A program made the position numbers and the translations under genes. Of a stretch of 34,286 nucleotides of DNA, positions 26,026 through 34,286 are shown in pieces (the first letter of the stretch is position 1; each line of letters opens with the position of its first letter). Origin of the DNA: Paenibacillus cisolokensis (GTDB lineage Bacteria > Bacillota > Bacilli > Paenibacillales > Paenibacillaceae); contig NZ_BOVJ01000122.1 in the NCBI RefSeq assembly GCF_018403665.1, forward strand, positions 1 to 34,286. The letters are read 5' to 3'. The notes beneath the pieces were generated by a model. That model saw only the letters and a list, made by a program, of their open reading frames with translations, was not told the DNA's origin and ran no database searches.

Positions 26026-27103
26026 CGGCTGCAAGCGGGCTGCCGCCTTGCTCGGTCTGGTCCTCCTTCTGCCTGCGGCCGGCTGCGGGGCGGGGACGGG
26101 AGCGGACGCTCCCCGGAACGACAGCAAAACGGTCAGAGCCACGCCGCCGCCGGGTGCGGGCCGCGGCCGCGTCGTTGCCGTATATAAGGGCGGGAACGTG
26201 ACGGAGAGCGAGTTCCGCCGCTACGCTTCCTTCTTCTCATTGGCCAATCCGGAGTCGGGCGAATATTTGACCGTTCCGGCGTTAAAAGAGCAGCTGTTGC
26301 GCGAATATATCGGCTACAAGTGGCTGTACATGCGCATCGGCGGAAAGCCGAACGCCGCTTCGAAAGAGGAAGCGGCCGCGCTGGCGGAGGCGTTCGAGCG
26401 CACGATCGCCGGCGATTCGCAGCGCAGGCGGGAGCGGGAGTCGTCCGGTCTGAGCAAGGACGACGTTCTCTGGTATTATGAGATGATCGCAACGGTCATG
26501 AACGACTTTGACCGGCAAGTGACGGAGCGGGAAATGCGGGCCGCCTTCGCCAAACGCCCGAACGACTTCAACCGGATTACGCTTCGCCACATTCTGATCG
26601 GATATTGGGACCCGGCGTCGGGCCGCTACAAGCGGACGAAAGATCAAGCGCTGGACATCGCCATGAGCGTGCGCCGCAGACTGATGGAAGGCGGCGATTG
26701 GGACGAGCTGGCGCGCCGGTATTCGGATGACGAGGCGACCCGCAACGCCGGCGGCTTGTACATCGGCGTCGAAGCGGGGACCTGGATCGAGCCGTTCAAG
26801 AAGGCTGCCAATTCGCAGCCGATCGGTGCGATCGGCGAGCCGGTCGATACCGGCTACGGCTTTCATATTATCCAGGTAAAGGAACGGAAGCGGGCGGTAT
26901 ACGACCGTTTGCCCGAGGCAAGCCGGCAGACGCTGCGCAGAAGCGTATCGAACGAGCGGCTCGCCTCCTTCATGGCGTCTCGGCTCCCGGAGATTATCGA
27001 ACGCATCGATCTGTTCGAAACGGCCGAATCGATGCAAGATTGGCGCAGCGGACGGGTAATCTGGTACAATACAAGCATCCAACCAATCGAAGGGAGTTTT
27101 TAG
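26012..27103 (+). CDS. Lipoprotein with parvulin-type peptidyl-prolyl isomerase domain (first copy)
   Basis: A 363-residue predicted lipoprotein: basic N-terminus, hydrophobic segment and lipobox LPAAGC (Cys25), then an extended linker, an N-terminal helical SurA/PrsA-like region (about 50-180) and a PpiC parvulin domain (about 190-300) with LRHILIGY, GDWDELARRYSDD, AGGLYIG and GYGFHIIQV. It probably folds exported proteins at the outer membrane face, like PrsA. ATG 26012 lies inside the end of mfd, so translation is coupled. The gene after it is a paralogue. The Ala/Arg-rich composition and an extra C-terminal tail of about 40 residues distinguish it. B. subtilis has no such gene here. Confidence 0.9.
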   Translation: MWRHSGCKRAAALLGLVLLLPAAGCGAGTGADAPRNDSKTVRATPPPGAGRGRVVAVYKGGNVTESEFRRYASFFSLANPESGEYLTVPALKEQLLREYIGYKWLYMRIGGKPNAASKEEAAALAEAFERTIAGDSQRRRERESSGLSKDDVLWYYEMIATVMNDFDRQVTEREMRAAFAKRPNDFNRITLRHILIGYWDPASGRYKRTKDQALDIAMSVRRRLMEGGDWDELARRYSDDEATRNAGGLYIGVEAGTWIEPFKKAANSQPIGAIGEPVDTGYGFHIIQVKERKRAVYDRLPEASRQTLRRSVSNERLASFMASRLPEIIERIDLFETAESMQDWRSGRVIWYNTSIQPIEGSF

Positions 27104-27108
27104 TTGTT

Positions 27109-28260
27109 ATGTTGTCCCCAAAGGTCAAACCGAAGTGGCGCAGAATGGCGCTTGTTTTGTCCGCCGTTCTCGTCCTTCTCGCGGCGGCCGCTTGCGGTCA
27201 GAAAAATAAGGAAGGCGGCGCTTCCGGCGCCGGCGAAGTCATCGCGACATACAAGGACGGACAAGTAACGGCCGAGGAGTTTGACAAATATCTCAGCGTC
27301 TTCACCGTGCTGTATCCCGGGTACGAGCAGATCGTGAACATTCCCGAGTTCCGGGAGGAACTGGTCAAACAATATATTGCCTACAAAATTTTGAATACGC
27401 GCGCTTCGGATGAAGTGAAGAAGCAGGCGGCGTCCCAGGTGGACGAGCAGTACGCGTTTTTCGAGCAGCAGGTGGAGAGCTCGCCGGAGCAGAAGAAGGC
27501 GCTTGACGAGGCCGATGTAAGCGGCGAGGACGTCAAGACGTTCATGACGCTGATGATGAACGCGGTGGAAGAAATGAACAGCAAAGTGACCGAGGACGAT
27601 ATGAAGGCGGAGTTCGAGAAGAGAAAATCCGACTTCGAGCTTGTTACGGTCCGCCACATTCTCGTTCAAACCGTAAATCCGCAAACGCAGGAAGAAGTGC
27701 GCTCGAAGGAAGAGGCGCTCAAGCGGGCGCAGGAAGCGAAGAAGAAGCTGGAGGAAGGCGGAGACTGGGACGCGATCGCCAAGGAATATTCCGACGATCC
27801 GGGGTCCAAGGACAAGGGCGGACTCTATGAGAAGCAACCGGCCGGCGGTTGGGTCGAAGGCTTCAAGAAAGCGTCGCTCGAGCAGGAACTGAACGTCATC
27901 GGCGAGCCGGTCGAGACGGAGTTCGGGTACCATGTGATCAAGGTCGAAGCGCGCGAAAGCCGGAATTATGATCAGCTGAACGAAGAAGAGAAAACGAGAA
28001 TCAAAGGCGAGCTGGCTTATAATTTGATGAACGAATTTATGACGAAAGAGCTGCCCGGTCTGATCGAGAAAATCGAGCCGATGAAGGAAGAAAAGTCGGG
28101 CGATAACGGACAGAAGAGCGATGCGGGTAGCCAGTCTCAGGATAAGGGCGAGGCGGAACAAGGCGCGGACGGGGATAAGGCCGACGGCAACGGCGCTCAG
28201 GAAGGCGGCGCAAGCAGCGGCGCTGCGCAAAACAAGAACGAAGCTTCGCAAAATAAGTAA
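27109..28260 (+). CDS. Lipoprotein with parvulin-type peptidyl-prolyl isomerase domain (second copy)
   Basis: A 383-residue predicted lipoprotein: signal segment, lipobox LAAAAC (Cys29), a helical chaperone-like region and a PpiC domain with VRHILVQTV, GDWDAIAKEYSDDPGSKDKGG and FGYHVIKVE, the PrsA-type signature. The last 55 residues are low-complexity Gly, Ala, Ser, Asp, Lys and Gln, likely an unstructured tail. ATG 27109 follows AAGGGAG, overlapping the end of the previous gene by binding site only (6-nt gap). It is closely related to the first copy across the PpiC domain, so they arose by tandem duplication. TGGTACAAT at 27062-27070 may be a separate internal promoter. Confidence 0.92.
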   Translation: MLSPKVKPKWRRMALVLSAVLVLLAAAACGQKNKEGGASGAGEVIATYKDGQVTAEEFDKYLSVFTVLYPGYEQIVNIPEFREELVKQYIAYKILNTRASDEVKKQAASQVDEQYAFFEQQVESSPEQKKALDEADVSGEDVKTFMTLMMNAVEEMNSKVTEDDMKAEFEKRKSDFELVTVRHILVQTVNPQTQEEVRSKEEALKRAQEAKKKLEEGGDWDAIAKEYSDDPGSKDKGGLYEKQPAGGWVEGFKKASLEQELNVIGEPVETEFGYHVIKVEARESRNYDQLNEEEKTRIKGELAYNLMNEFMTKELPGLIEKIEPMKEEKSGDNGQKSDAGSQSQDKGEAEQGADGDKADGNGAQEGGASSGAAQNKNEASQNK

Positions 28261-28289
28261 GAGACGTCTGCGCGGCAATCGCGCGATAA

Positions 28290-28325
28290 AAGGCTGTCCC
28301 CGCAAGCATGGGACAGCCTTGTTTT
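28290..28325. terminator. Bidirectional terminator
   Basis: AAGGCTGTCCC (28290-28300) pairs with GGGACAGCCTT (28310-28320), followed by GTTTTC on the plus strand and TTTTATC on the minus strand. It ends both the lipoprotein transcript and the convergent GGDEF-EAL gene. Confidence 0.85.
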
Positions 28326-28397
28326 CGCGGGACTGTCGTGTTCGATGTCGAACGACGGCCTGCCGGAAACAGCTCGCGGCACACGAAGGCCGCGCCG

Positions 28398-30725
28398 CTA
28401 CATGGTCACTCCCGCTGTAGACTGCCGGGAACAGTTGAGGCGCACGTATTCCTCCATTTGATCCGCCGTAAGCGGCTTGCTGAAGTAGTAGCCTTGCAAA
28501 TAATCGCAGCCCCATTCGCGAAGCCGCTGCAGCTGGTCGCTCCTTTCGATGCCTTCGGCTACAACCTTGAAGCCGGAACGTTGCGCCAGCTGGATAATCG
28601 ACTCGAGAATGGAATGCGAGCGGCGCTTGCCCATGTCGCGAACGAATGATTTGTCGATTTTGAGCGTATGGATCGGAAGCCGGATCAAGTAGCTTAAGGA
28701 AGAATAACCGGTGCCGAAATCGTCCATCGCCAGCTTGACCCCGAACGATTGCATGCGTTTCAGCCATTCGAGGGATGTGTCGATGGTGTCGATTACGGTA
28801 TTTTCCGTCATTTCAAGCTCCATCCGCTCCGCCGGAATGCCGGATTCGCGAATGATGTGGATCATTCGGTCGGCGAAGCTGACTTGCTTGAGCTGCACGG
28901 GAGAGACGTTCACCGACATGACGGGCTGCAAGCCGAACCGGCGATACAATTCCCCGTTCATCCGGCAAGCTTCGCGCAAAACAAATTCGCCGATCGGTAC
29001 GATGGCGCCCGTCTCCTCGGCGATCGGAATAAAATCCGCCGGCGAAACTTGACCGAGCTCCGGGCAATTCCAGCGCAGCAGCGCTTCAAAGCCTCTCAGC
29101 TGTCCCGTGCGCGCGACGATTTGCGGTTGGTATACGACCTCGAATTCTCCCCGGTACAGTCCGCTTAGCAGCAGCTCTTCCAGGCGGGTGCGTTTCAGCA
29201 GCTGCTCTTTCATGCCGGAATGATAAAACTGAACGTTGTTTTTGCCGAGATCCTTCGCTTTGTACATCGCCGCGTCGGCATGCTTCAGCAATTCTTCCGC
29301 CGTCAGGCCGTCCTTCGGAAACATAGCCGCCCCTATGCTAAGCTTCATGTAGACGGTATGCTCGAAAACCGGCAGCCCGTTTTCGAAAGACTGCTGCAGA
29401 CGATTTAATGTTTTCGGCAGCAAATGTTGCCGGTTCGGATAAGGAAGTACGATGACGAACTCGTCGCCGCCGAACCGGCAGACCGTCCCGCTTGACGGCA
29501 CGCATTCCCTTATTCGGTTTGCGGCTTGCCGCAGCAGTTCGTCGCCAAAAGAGTGGCCTTTGGAATCGTTGATGCGCTTGAAATTGTCCAGATCGATAAA
29601 CAATACCGCAATCTCGCTTTTTTCGAACGCCGCCGTTTGCAGTTCCCGGTCCAAAATTTCGTTCAGATGCGCCCGGTTCGGCAGAAGGGTCAACGTGTCG
29701 TAATAGACAAGGGAACGCAGCGATTCGGTAATGCAGTCGATGGTGTCGTACGGTTTAGCAATTTCGCCATCCGCGGGCGGATTCATGCGGTCTTGCCAAT
29801 TGTCCCTTTTCATTCTTCGCATCGCGTCGATCAAGAAACGGATCAATCTGATGTAACGTTTCGCCAGCAGCAAAACCGCCAGCAGAACAAGCGCGAGCAG
29901 GACCGCGACGACGATCGGCATTTTCGGCGCGGGATCCCCGGCTGCTGCCGCGGTTTTGAGATTCATTACATTGATTAAGGTCAAACCGCTTTCGGCATTG
30001 GTCATTTGGGCGATAACGGCTTCGTCGGTCCCGCTGCTGCCGCCGGCCGCGAACCCGGCGAAGGTTGGCCCGGAAGGAGCGCCGGGCCGAAGCGGAGCCG
30101 GCTTGCCGTCGATTCCGACGATATACAGCTCGCCGGACGTTACCGTTTCATGACGAGCGAATGCCGCATATAGCTCGTCCAGCGGCACGCTCATCTCGAC
30201 AACGCCCAGCCGGTCCGGCGTCGCCGCGGCCACGCTCAGGACGAAACGTCCGTCTGCGGAACGGTAGGGCGCCGTGACAACCGGTTCGCCGTTAGCGGAC
30301 ATCGCCTGAATATATGAGGCGCTGCTGCGAGGGTCTTCGGATATTCCGCCGTTCGGCCATATATTGGACTGGAGAAGCTTTCCATCGGATGTGGCGACGG
30401 TTACATGGCCGAACAGCTCGTTTGTCCGTCGGACCGCTTTCAGATATTGCTGCAGATAGCGGCCGCCGTCCGGCCCATCAAGTAGGTTGGTCTGGAGGTT
30501 CCGGGCAAGAAGACGGGCATCGTCCTTGGCGCTTACGATCGTCCGCGTCAGCCATTCGTCAAGCTTGACCAGATCCGAATGGACTTCGCCGGCCCAATTC
30601 CGTTCCGCCTGATGTAAAGTTGTCCGGTATACGAACAGCCCGATCAGTGCGAGGCATAAGATCAGGCAGGCGGCAAAAGCCGGCCGTTTCATTTTTTGAC
30701 GGAAGCCGGACAAACGAAGGGGCAC
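28398..30725 (-). CDS. Membrane-bound GGDEF-EAL c-di-GMP turnover protein
   Basis: A 775-residue protein with one membrane segment at about residues 16-36, a large extracellular sensor region (about 37-268, Cache-like by size and topology), a second segment at about 272-292, and cytoplasmic GGDEF and EAL domains. The cyclase site is intact (RFGGDEFVIVL, GGDEF 419-423); I see no RxxD inhibitory site in front of it. The phosphodiesterase site is also intact: EALLRW (547-552), MTENTVI, DDFGTGYSSLSYL, LKIDKSFV and VAEGIE. It may thus make and break c-di-GMP under control of the sensor. GTG 30725 is used; ATG at residue 12 lacks a site. Absent from the B. subtilis locus. Confidence 0.92.
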   Translation of the reverse strand: MPLRLSGFRQKMKRPAFAACLILCLALIGLFVYRTTLHQAERNWAGEVHSDLVKLDEWLTRTIVSAKDDARLLARNLQTNLLDGPDGGRYLQQYLKAVRRTNELFGHVTVATSDGKLLQSNIWPNGGISEDPRSSASYIQAMSANGEPVVTAPYRSADGRFVLSVAAATPDRLGVVEMSVPLDELYAAFARHETVTSGELYIVGIDGKPAPLRPGAPSGPTFAGFAAGGSSGTDEAVIAQMTNAESGLTLINVMNLKTAAAAGDPAPKMPIVVAVLLALVLLAVLLLAKRYIRLIRFLIDAMRRMKRDNWQDRMNPPADGEIAKPYDTIDCITESLRSLVYYDTLTLLPNRAHLNEILDRELQTAAFEKSEIAVLFIDLDNFKRINDSKGHSFGDELLRQAANRIRECVPSSGTVCRFGGDEFVIVLPYPNRQHLLPKTLNRLQQSFENGLPVFEHTVYMKLSIGAAMFPKDGLTAEELLKHADAAMYKAKDLGKNNVQFYHSGMKEQLLKRTRLEELLLSGLYRGEFEVVYQPQIVARTGQLRGFEALLRWNCPELGQVSPADFIPIAEETGAIVPIGEFVLREACRMNGELYRRFGLQPVMSVNVSPVQLKQVSFADRMIHIIRESGIPAERMELEMTENTVIDTIDTSLEWLKRMQSFGVKLAMDDFGTGYSSLSYLIRLPIHTLKIDKSFVRDMGKRRSHSILESIIQLAQRSGFKVVAEGIERSDQLQRLREWGCDYLQGYYFSKPLTADQMEEYVRLNCSRQSTAGVTM

Positions 30726-30799
30726 TTTTATTCACGCTCCATTCCCGATGGATCGCTTTCCGCAATCCGGTAGTACCAAAATCCCGTTTCTCCTAGCAC

Positions 30800-30828
30800 A
30801 TATTACCATAACAATCCAACGATTCCAA
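30800..30828 (-). promoter_or_regulatory. Sigma-A promoter of the GGDEF-EAL gene
   Basis: On the minus strand TTGGAA (30823-30828) and TAATAT (30800-30805) are 17 bp apart, with TGG before the -10 (extended element). The leader would be about 70 nt. Confidence 0.65.
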
Positions 30829-30976
30829 GACAATTTCCGACATTATACGACTATATTCGGGTATATGGTCACTTGTTTTCACTGAAATCATGACTTTAGA
30901 CTTCATTCTCGCGACTTATATCGACAGGGTCTTCATTCGGCAGCCGGATTTCGGGCAATCCGGGTTCTGGCCGCGT

Positions 30977-31006
30977 GCATAAGAAATTGGGAGCGGATGA
31001 ATACTA
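30977..31006 (+). promoter_or_regulatory. Candidate sigma-G promoter of spoVT
   Basis: GCATA (30977-30981) fits the -35 GHATR and AATACTA (31000-31006) matches CATACTA at six of seven positions, spacer 18 bp. B. subtilis spoVT is sigma-G dependent. The rest of the 379-bp gap 30726-31104 holds only the promoter of the divergent gene and the spoVT leader. Confidence 0.6.
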
Positions 31007-31104
31007 TGGTCAGATTCCGACTTTCAAGGAACTCCTCTTCGCGATAAACAGGCAGCAAAGGTCCAGTATGGTTAAACTCTTCAGGGAAAGTGGGGCAACA
31101 AGAC

Positions 31105-31647
31105 ATGAAAGCAACTGGAATTGTGCGTCGGATCGATGATTTGGGCCGGGTGGTGATTCCCAAGGAAATTCGCCGCACGCTGCGCATCCGTGAGGGCGAT
31201 CCGCTGGAAATTTTCGTAGATCGGGACGGCGAAGTCATCCTCAAAAAGTATTCCCCGATCGGCGAGCTTGGCGATTTTGCCAAGGAATACGCCGAATCGA
31301 TATACGAAGGAACCAACCACATTACGATGATATCGGATCGCGATACCATTATCGCCGTAGCGGGCGCCTCCAAAAAGGAGTTTATCGACAAACAGATCGG
31401 CACTCTGCTGGAAACATGCATGGAAAACCGGAAAACGATTACGGAGACGGGAGGCGGGTCGTATGAAATTATTAAAGACGTCTCCGACACGTTCACGTCC
31501 TTCGTAGCCGCTCCGATTGTAGCTGGCGGCGATCCGATCGGCACGGTCGTTCTGCTCAGCAAGGAGCCCGGCGTCAAAATGGGCCAGCTGGAAACGAAAA
31601 TGGCGGAAACGGCGGCGGGCTTTCTGGCCAAACAAATGGAGCAGTAA
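31105..31647 (+). CDS. spoVT: Stage V sporulation regulator SpoVT
   Basis: A 180-residue SpoVT, a forespore transcription factor that tunes sigma-G genes. The N-terminal AbrB-type domain (MKATGIVRRIDDLGRVVIP, about 1-53) is followed by a C-terminal GAF-like domain (about 56-178, VAAPIVAGGDPIGTVVLLSK). I place the start at ATG 31105, ten nt after GTGGGG; an in-frame GTG at 31090 is part of that leader. It is a paralogue of AbrB in its DNA-binding half, so both regulators lie in this window. It precedes the SpoVB-like gene, as in B. subtilis, with one minus-strand gene inserted. Confidence 0.96.
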   Translation: MKATGIVRRIDDLGRVVIPKEIRRTLRIREGDPLEIFVDRDGEVILKKYSPIGELGDFAKEYAESIYEGTNHITMISDRDTIIAVAGASKKEFIDKQIGTLLETCMENRKTITETGGGSYEIIKDVSDTFTSFVAAPIVAGGDPIGTVVLLSKEPGVKMGQLETKMAETAAGFLAKQMEQ

Positions 31648-31689
31648 ACGCTCCGGCCGCATCCGCCATGAGGACAGTCAGTAAAAAGA

Positions 31690-31736
31690 AAGCTTCCCCG
31701 GCTTACTTGCACGCTTTTGCCGACGGAAGCTTTTTT
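31690..31736. terminator. Bidirectional terminator between spoVT and the DUF4397 gene
   Basis: AAGCTTCC (31690-31697) pairs with GGAAGCTT (31725-31732), and CGGC (31699-31702) with GCCG (31719-31722). TTTTTT follows on the plus strand and TCTTTTT on the minus strand. Confidence 0.85.
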
Positions 31737-31759
31737 AGCGCGTGGCGGACGGGCCGCGC

Positions 31760-32739
31760 CTAAATGTCTTTGAGGAGCAACGCTTCGATCGGCGGATTTC
31801 CATCGCCCAAGCCGACCGCCAGGATGGTGTAAACGGAATCTTCCTGCAGCGAGACGCCGTTGATCTCCAGCATCGTCCGAGTCTCGCCGGACGTTACGAT
31901 TTGCAGATCGACCTTTCCCGGCTTCAGGTTCGTATAGGCGGTGGCTGCGCCGAAACCTTCGGTCTTGAAGAGCAGCGGCCCGTTTTTGCTGCTGATATCG
32001 ATTCCCGGCGTATTCGGGGCAAGATGGATGAAGCGAAGGCTGCTTTTACCGGAAACCGGTGCAAGGTTGTCTTCGTAAACGAACAGCTTCAGTTGTCCGG
32101 CATTGCCTCCGGCGGCAACCGTATAGGCGTTGCCTTCCTGCACGGTTAGCGCCTGGAACAGTCTCGCCGTTCCGTTGTCGGCCGGCCTGATTTCCAGCTG
32201 GTATGTGCCCGGCTGGACATTCAGATAAGGCGTTACATCCTTGAACGAGACCGAGGTGGCGACCGCCGAGCCGTTGACATAGATGTCGACTGCCGACGTA
32301 TCCGGCGAAGCGTGAAGCAGTCTGACCCGGGCCGGAGCCTGCTCCGCACGAGTCATGCCGGGAGCGTACTGCGGCGGAAGCCCGAACGGTGGCCCTTTGC
32401 CATATACGGGGGCGCCGTATTGGCCGTAGCCCGGAATATAGCCCGCCCCGTATTTGCCGAATCCGGGGTACGGGGGCGGCCCGAGAGATGGGGAGCCCGG
32501 TCCGGGCCCTGCCGCCGAATAGACGCCGGGGTAACTCTCTTGACCGCGGGTCTGATTGGCGGCGGAATCGAACGGGTCGCCGTACCGTTCGATCCATTCG
32601 GCCAGCTTGCGGAGCGTTTTGAAATGTTTCCGGTAATAAAATTCATGCAGCTCGGGATTGGAATACTTATAATACTCGGCAAGCATGCCGTATAATCCGG
32701 CTTTTTCGACTCCAGCATAATCGTTTCATAAGCATTCAT
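31760..32739 (-). CDS. DUF4397 domain protein; one apparent frameshift
   Basis: A protein of about 326 residues after repair. The N-terminal 70 residues are helical with many Tyr, Lys and Glu (EYYKYSNPELHEFYYRKHF), then a linker of about 70 residues rich in Pro, Gly and Tyr, then two tandem DUF4397 beta domains (VRLLHASPDTSAVDIYVNG and LRFIHLAPNTPGIDI). I see no signal peptide, so it may be internal, possibly spore-associated; function unknown. The frame breaks at a run seen as T 32702-32706; adding one base reads MLESKKAGLYGMLAEYYKY. ATG 32739 follows AAGGAGGG. The composition bias in the linker resembles collagen- or coat-like proteins, only loosely. Confidence 0.8.
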
Positions 32740-32881
32740 ATGCCGGTGCTTCCCTCCTTTTGGAATCGTTTGCGGTCAATAACGCAGTCTATGATGTATA
32801 CGCGGGGACTGACTTGCCTTATGACATTCGTCTGCCTGCCGCATCGCTCCATTCGTCCAAGCGCTCGCGGCCCGAGTGCGG

Positions 32882-32887
32882 TATAAT
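32882..32887 (+). promoter_or_regulatory. Possible -10 element before the SpoVB-like gene
   Basis: A perfect TATAAT at 32882-32887 without a clear -35. The gap 32740-32929 otherwise shows only the binding site of the minus-strand DUF4397 gene. Confidence 0.35.
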
Positions 32888-32929
32888 GGATAGCAGTTGC
32901 AGTGGATGGGCAGGTGCAAGCATATCGCG

Positions 32930-34286
32930 ATGAGGAAAGAAGCTCGCCGTACAGGGAATACGAAAGGAGATTCCTGGCTCAACGGGGCGCTCATCATGGG
33001 AGTTGCCGCTCTGGTTTCCAAAGGGCTCGGCACGTTGCAAAAATTCCGCTCCAGAACATGGCGGGCGACCGTGTCTTTGGCATTTATCATGCGGTTTATC
33101 CGTTTTACCAGCTGCTGCTCGTCGTGGCGACGGCAGGCGTGCCCGTAGCCGTTTCGCTGCTTGTCGCCGAACGGGCGGCCCGCGGCGATGCGGAAGGAGC
33201 GAATCGGCTTTACCGGGCCGGCCTGCTTCTGATGGGGGCGGCAGGGGCCGCGGCATGCGCCGTCGTCTGGAACGGAGCGGACAAGCTGGCCGTCTTAACC
33301 GGCGATTCCGGCGCGGCATGGGCGTTCCGCATCGTTTCGCTGTCGCTCCTTGTCGTGCCGGCGCTGTCCGTCGTACGCGGGGTGGCGCAGGGGCTCGGCC
33401 GCTTGCGGCTGTCCGCCGCCTCCCAAGTGGCGGAGCAGACGGTGCGGGTATCCGTCATGCTGCTGCTGCTCGCGGCCGGACTGAACCTGGGCTGGAGCGA
33501 CGAGCGGCTTGCCGCCGGCGCGATGGCCGGCACTTTCGGCGGCGGCGCTTGCGCGCTGGCGCTGCTTGCCGTCTGGGCGGGCCGGCAGCTGCGCCAGCGA
33601 GCGGGGGACGGGAACGCCGCCGGCCTGACGGCATCGAGCCGCGCGCCGGCCGCAGCGCGCCGCCGCGAGCTGCTGGCAGAGATGCGGAATATCGCCGCCG
33701 TTGCGATTCCGGCTGCGCTCGGGGCTATCGCCGTCCCGGTCGCCGCGGCCGTCGACGCGTTTACCGTCCCTCGGCTGCTGGCCGCCGAAGGGTTCGATTC
33801 CGCTGAGGCGATGTCGCAATTCGGCGTATACAGCCGCGGCGGAACGGTCGTTCAGCTCGTGGTGATGGTCGCCGGTTCCGCCAGCGCGGCGCTCGCCCCC
33901 GCGCTGGCGGCGGCGCGGGCGCGGGGGGACGGGCGCGAAGCCGGACATTTGGCGTCGCTGGCGATGCGGGCGGCCTGGTGGCTCGGCGGAGCCGCCGCCC
34001 TCGGCATCGCGATGCTCGCCGGGCCGATCAACCGGATGCTGTTTGCCGACGGCAACGGAACCGCCCTGTTCGCGCTCGTTGGCTGCACGGCGCTGGCCGG
34101 CGCGCTGAACGCGGTCTGCGCGGCGCTGTTGCAAAGCCTCGGCGCCGCCCGTGTCGCCGCGTGGCTGATGGTATTGGCCGCGCTGCTCAAGGGCGCGCTG
34201 AACGCCGCGCTCATCCCGCGGCTCGGCATCGCCGGCGCGGCCTGGGCCGGCATCGCCGCGCTGACGGCGGCCGCGCTGCTCGCCGC
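32930..34286 (+). CDS. SpoVB/YabM-type polysaccharide flippase, partial; one apparent frameshift
   Basis: The start of a multi-pass membrane transporter of the MATE/MOP polysaccharide flippase group (SpoVB, YabM, MurJ-like), which moves lipid-linked cell-wall or cortex precursors across the membrane. It runs off the window end; about 450 residues are visible. The N-terminal family motif reads ALIMGVAALVSKGLGTLQK and continues in the next frame as IPLQNMAGDRVFGIYHAVYP. The break is at an A run (33039-33043) and one added A joins the two. Many Ala, Gly, Leu and Val membrane helices follow. In B. subtilis yabM occupies this position after spoVT. The start ATG 32930 has a weak site, so an alternative is possible. 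Confidence 0.88.

Noticed and set aside
27100-28767. A 555-codon minus-strand frame over the second lipoprotein
   Set aside because: Antisense shadow of a GC-rich gene with Leu/Arg-rich translation and no motif; the plus-strand lipoprotein is clear.
32740-32840. Sigma-E or sigma-K promoter for the DUF4397 gene (CATAGACT on the minus strand)
   Set aside because: The -10 match is incomplete and no -35 element has correct spacing.
32930-34286. Programmed frameshifting or polymerase slippage to explain the broken genes
   Set aside because: The runs are only 4-6 bases, too short for efficient slippage; eight unrelated genes, including essential ispE, would all need it, and all differ from the family in the same direction.

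Overview
The window looks like the conserved chromosomal region downstream of the replication origin in an endospore-forming Firmicute, most likely a member of the Paenibacillaceae (Paenibacillus/Cohnella-like). The reasons are gene order that follows Bacillus subtilis (csfB, yaaO, tmk, yaaQ, yaaR, holB, yaaT, yabA, yabB, yabC, abrB, yabD, yabE, rnmV, ksgA, yabG, veg, sspF, ispE, purR, yabJ, spoVG, glmU, ctc, pth, fin, mfd, spoVT, yabM), a GC-rich base composition, and an AbrB with a Cys-rich tail in place of the B. subtilis C-terminal region. I see no mobile element, CRISPR array, tRNA or rRNA.

Layout: 1-2.6 kb holds a membrane protein of unknown function on the minus strand, then the anti-sigma-G factor gene csfB with a sigma-F-type promoter, then a PLP-dependent Orn/Lys/Arg decarboxylase. 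2.7-8.2 kb is a plus-strand run tmk-darA-yaaR-holB-ricT-yabA-trmN6-rsmI (nucleotide supply, clamp loading, c-di-AMP sensing, Ric complex, replication control, RNA methylation). 8.2-8.9 kb holds the divergent abrB, with a sigma-A promoter and tandem Spo0A boxes, facing an HD-domain phosphohydrolase (YwfO type) that precedes tatD. 11.0-12.7 kb has a c-di-AMP (ydaO/yuaA) riboswitch with a terminator in front of a YabE-type cell-wall hydrolase. 12.8-18.9 kb carries rnmV-ksgA, yabG, veg, sspF, ispE, purR-ridA and spoVG. 19-28.3 kb carries glmU, ctc (rplY), pth, fin, mfd and two tandem lipoprotein peptidyl-prolyl isomerases coupled to mfd. 28.4-34.3 kb holds a minus-strand GGDEF-EAL protein, spoVT, a minus-strand DUF4397 protein and the start of a SpoVB/YabM-type flippase cut by the window end.

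Relative to B. subtilis, metS and yazA are missing beside abrB, and prs is missing between glmU and ctc. The HD phosphohydrolase, the two lipoproteins, the GGDEF-EAL protein and the DUF4397 protein are additions.

A dominant technical signal is that eight genes (ricT, rnmV, yabG, ispE, spoVG, mfd, the DUF4397 gene and the SpoVB-like gene) are broken by 11 single-base frameshifts. Every one is repaired by adding one base to an A or T run of 4-6. That is the pattern of homopolymer deletion errors in a long-read consensus, not gene decay, so I annotate these as intact genes with suspect bases.

The richest biology is regulatory. By eye I find candidate promoters for sigma-A (abrB, tandem veg promoters, the GGDEF-EAL gene), sigma-B (ctc), sigma-F (csfB, fin), sigma-G (sspF, spoVT), sigma-H (spoVG) and sigma-K (yabG), plus Spo0A boxes, a PurR-like inverted repeat and a c-di-AMP riboswitch. 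The window therefore holds much of the switchgear linking growth, cell-wall state and sporulation, but I see no wholly new system.
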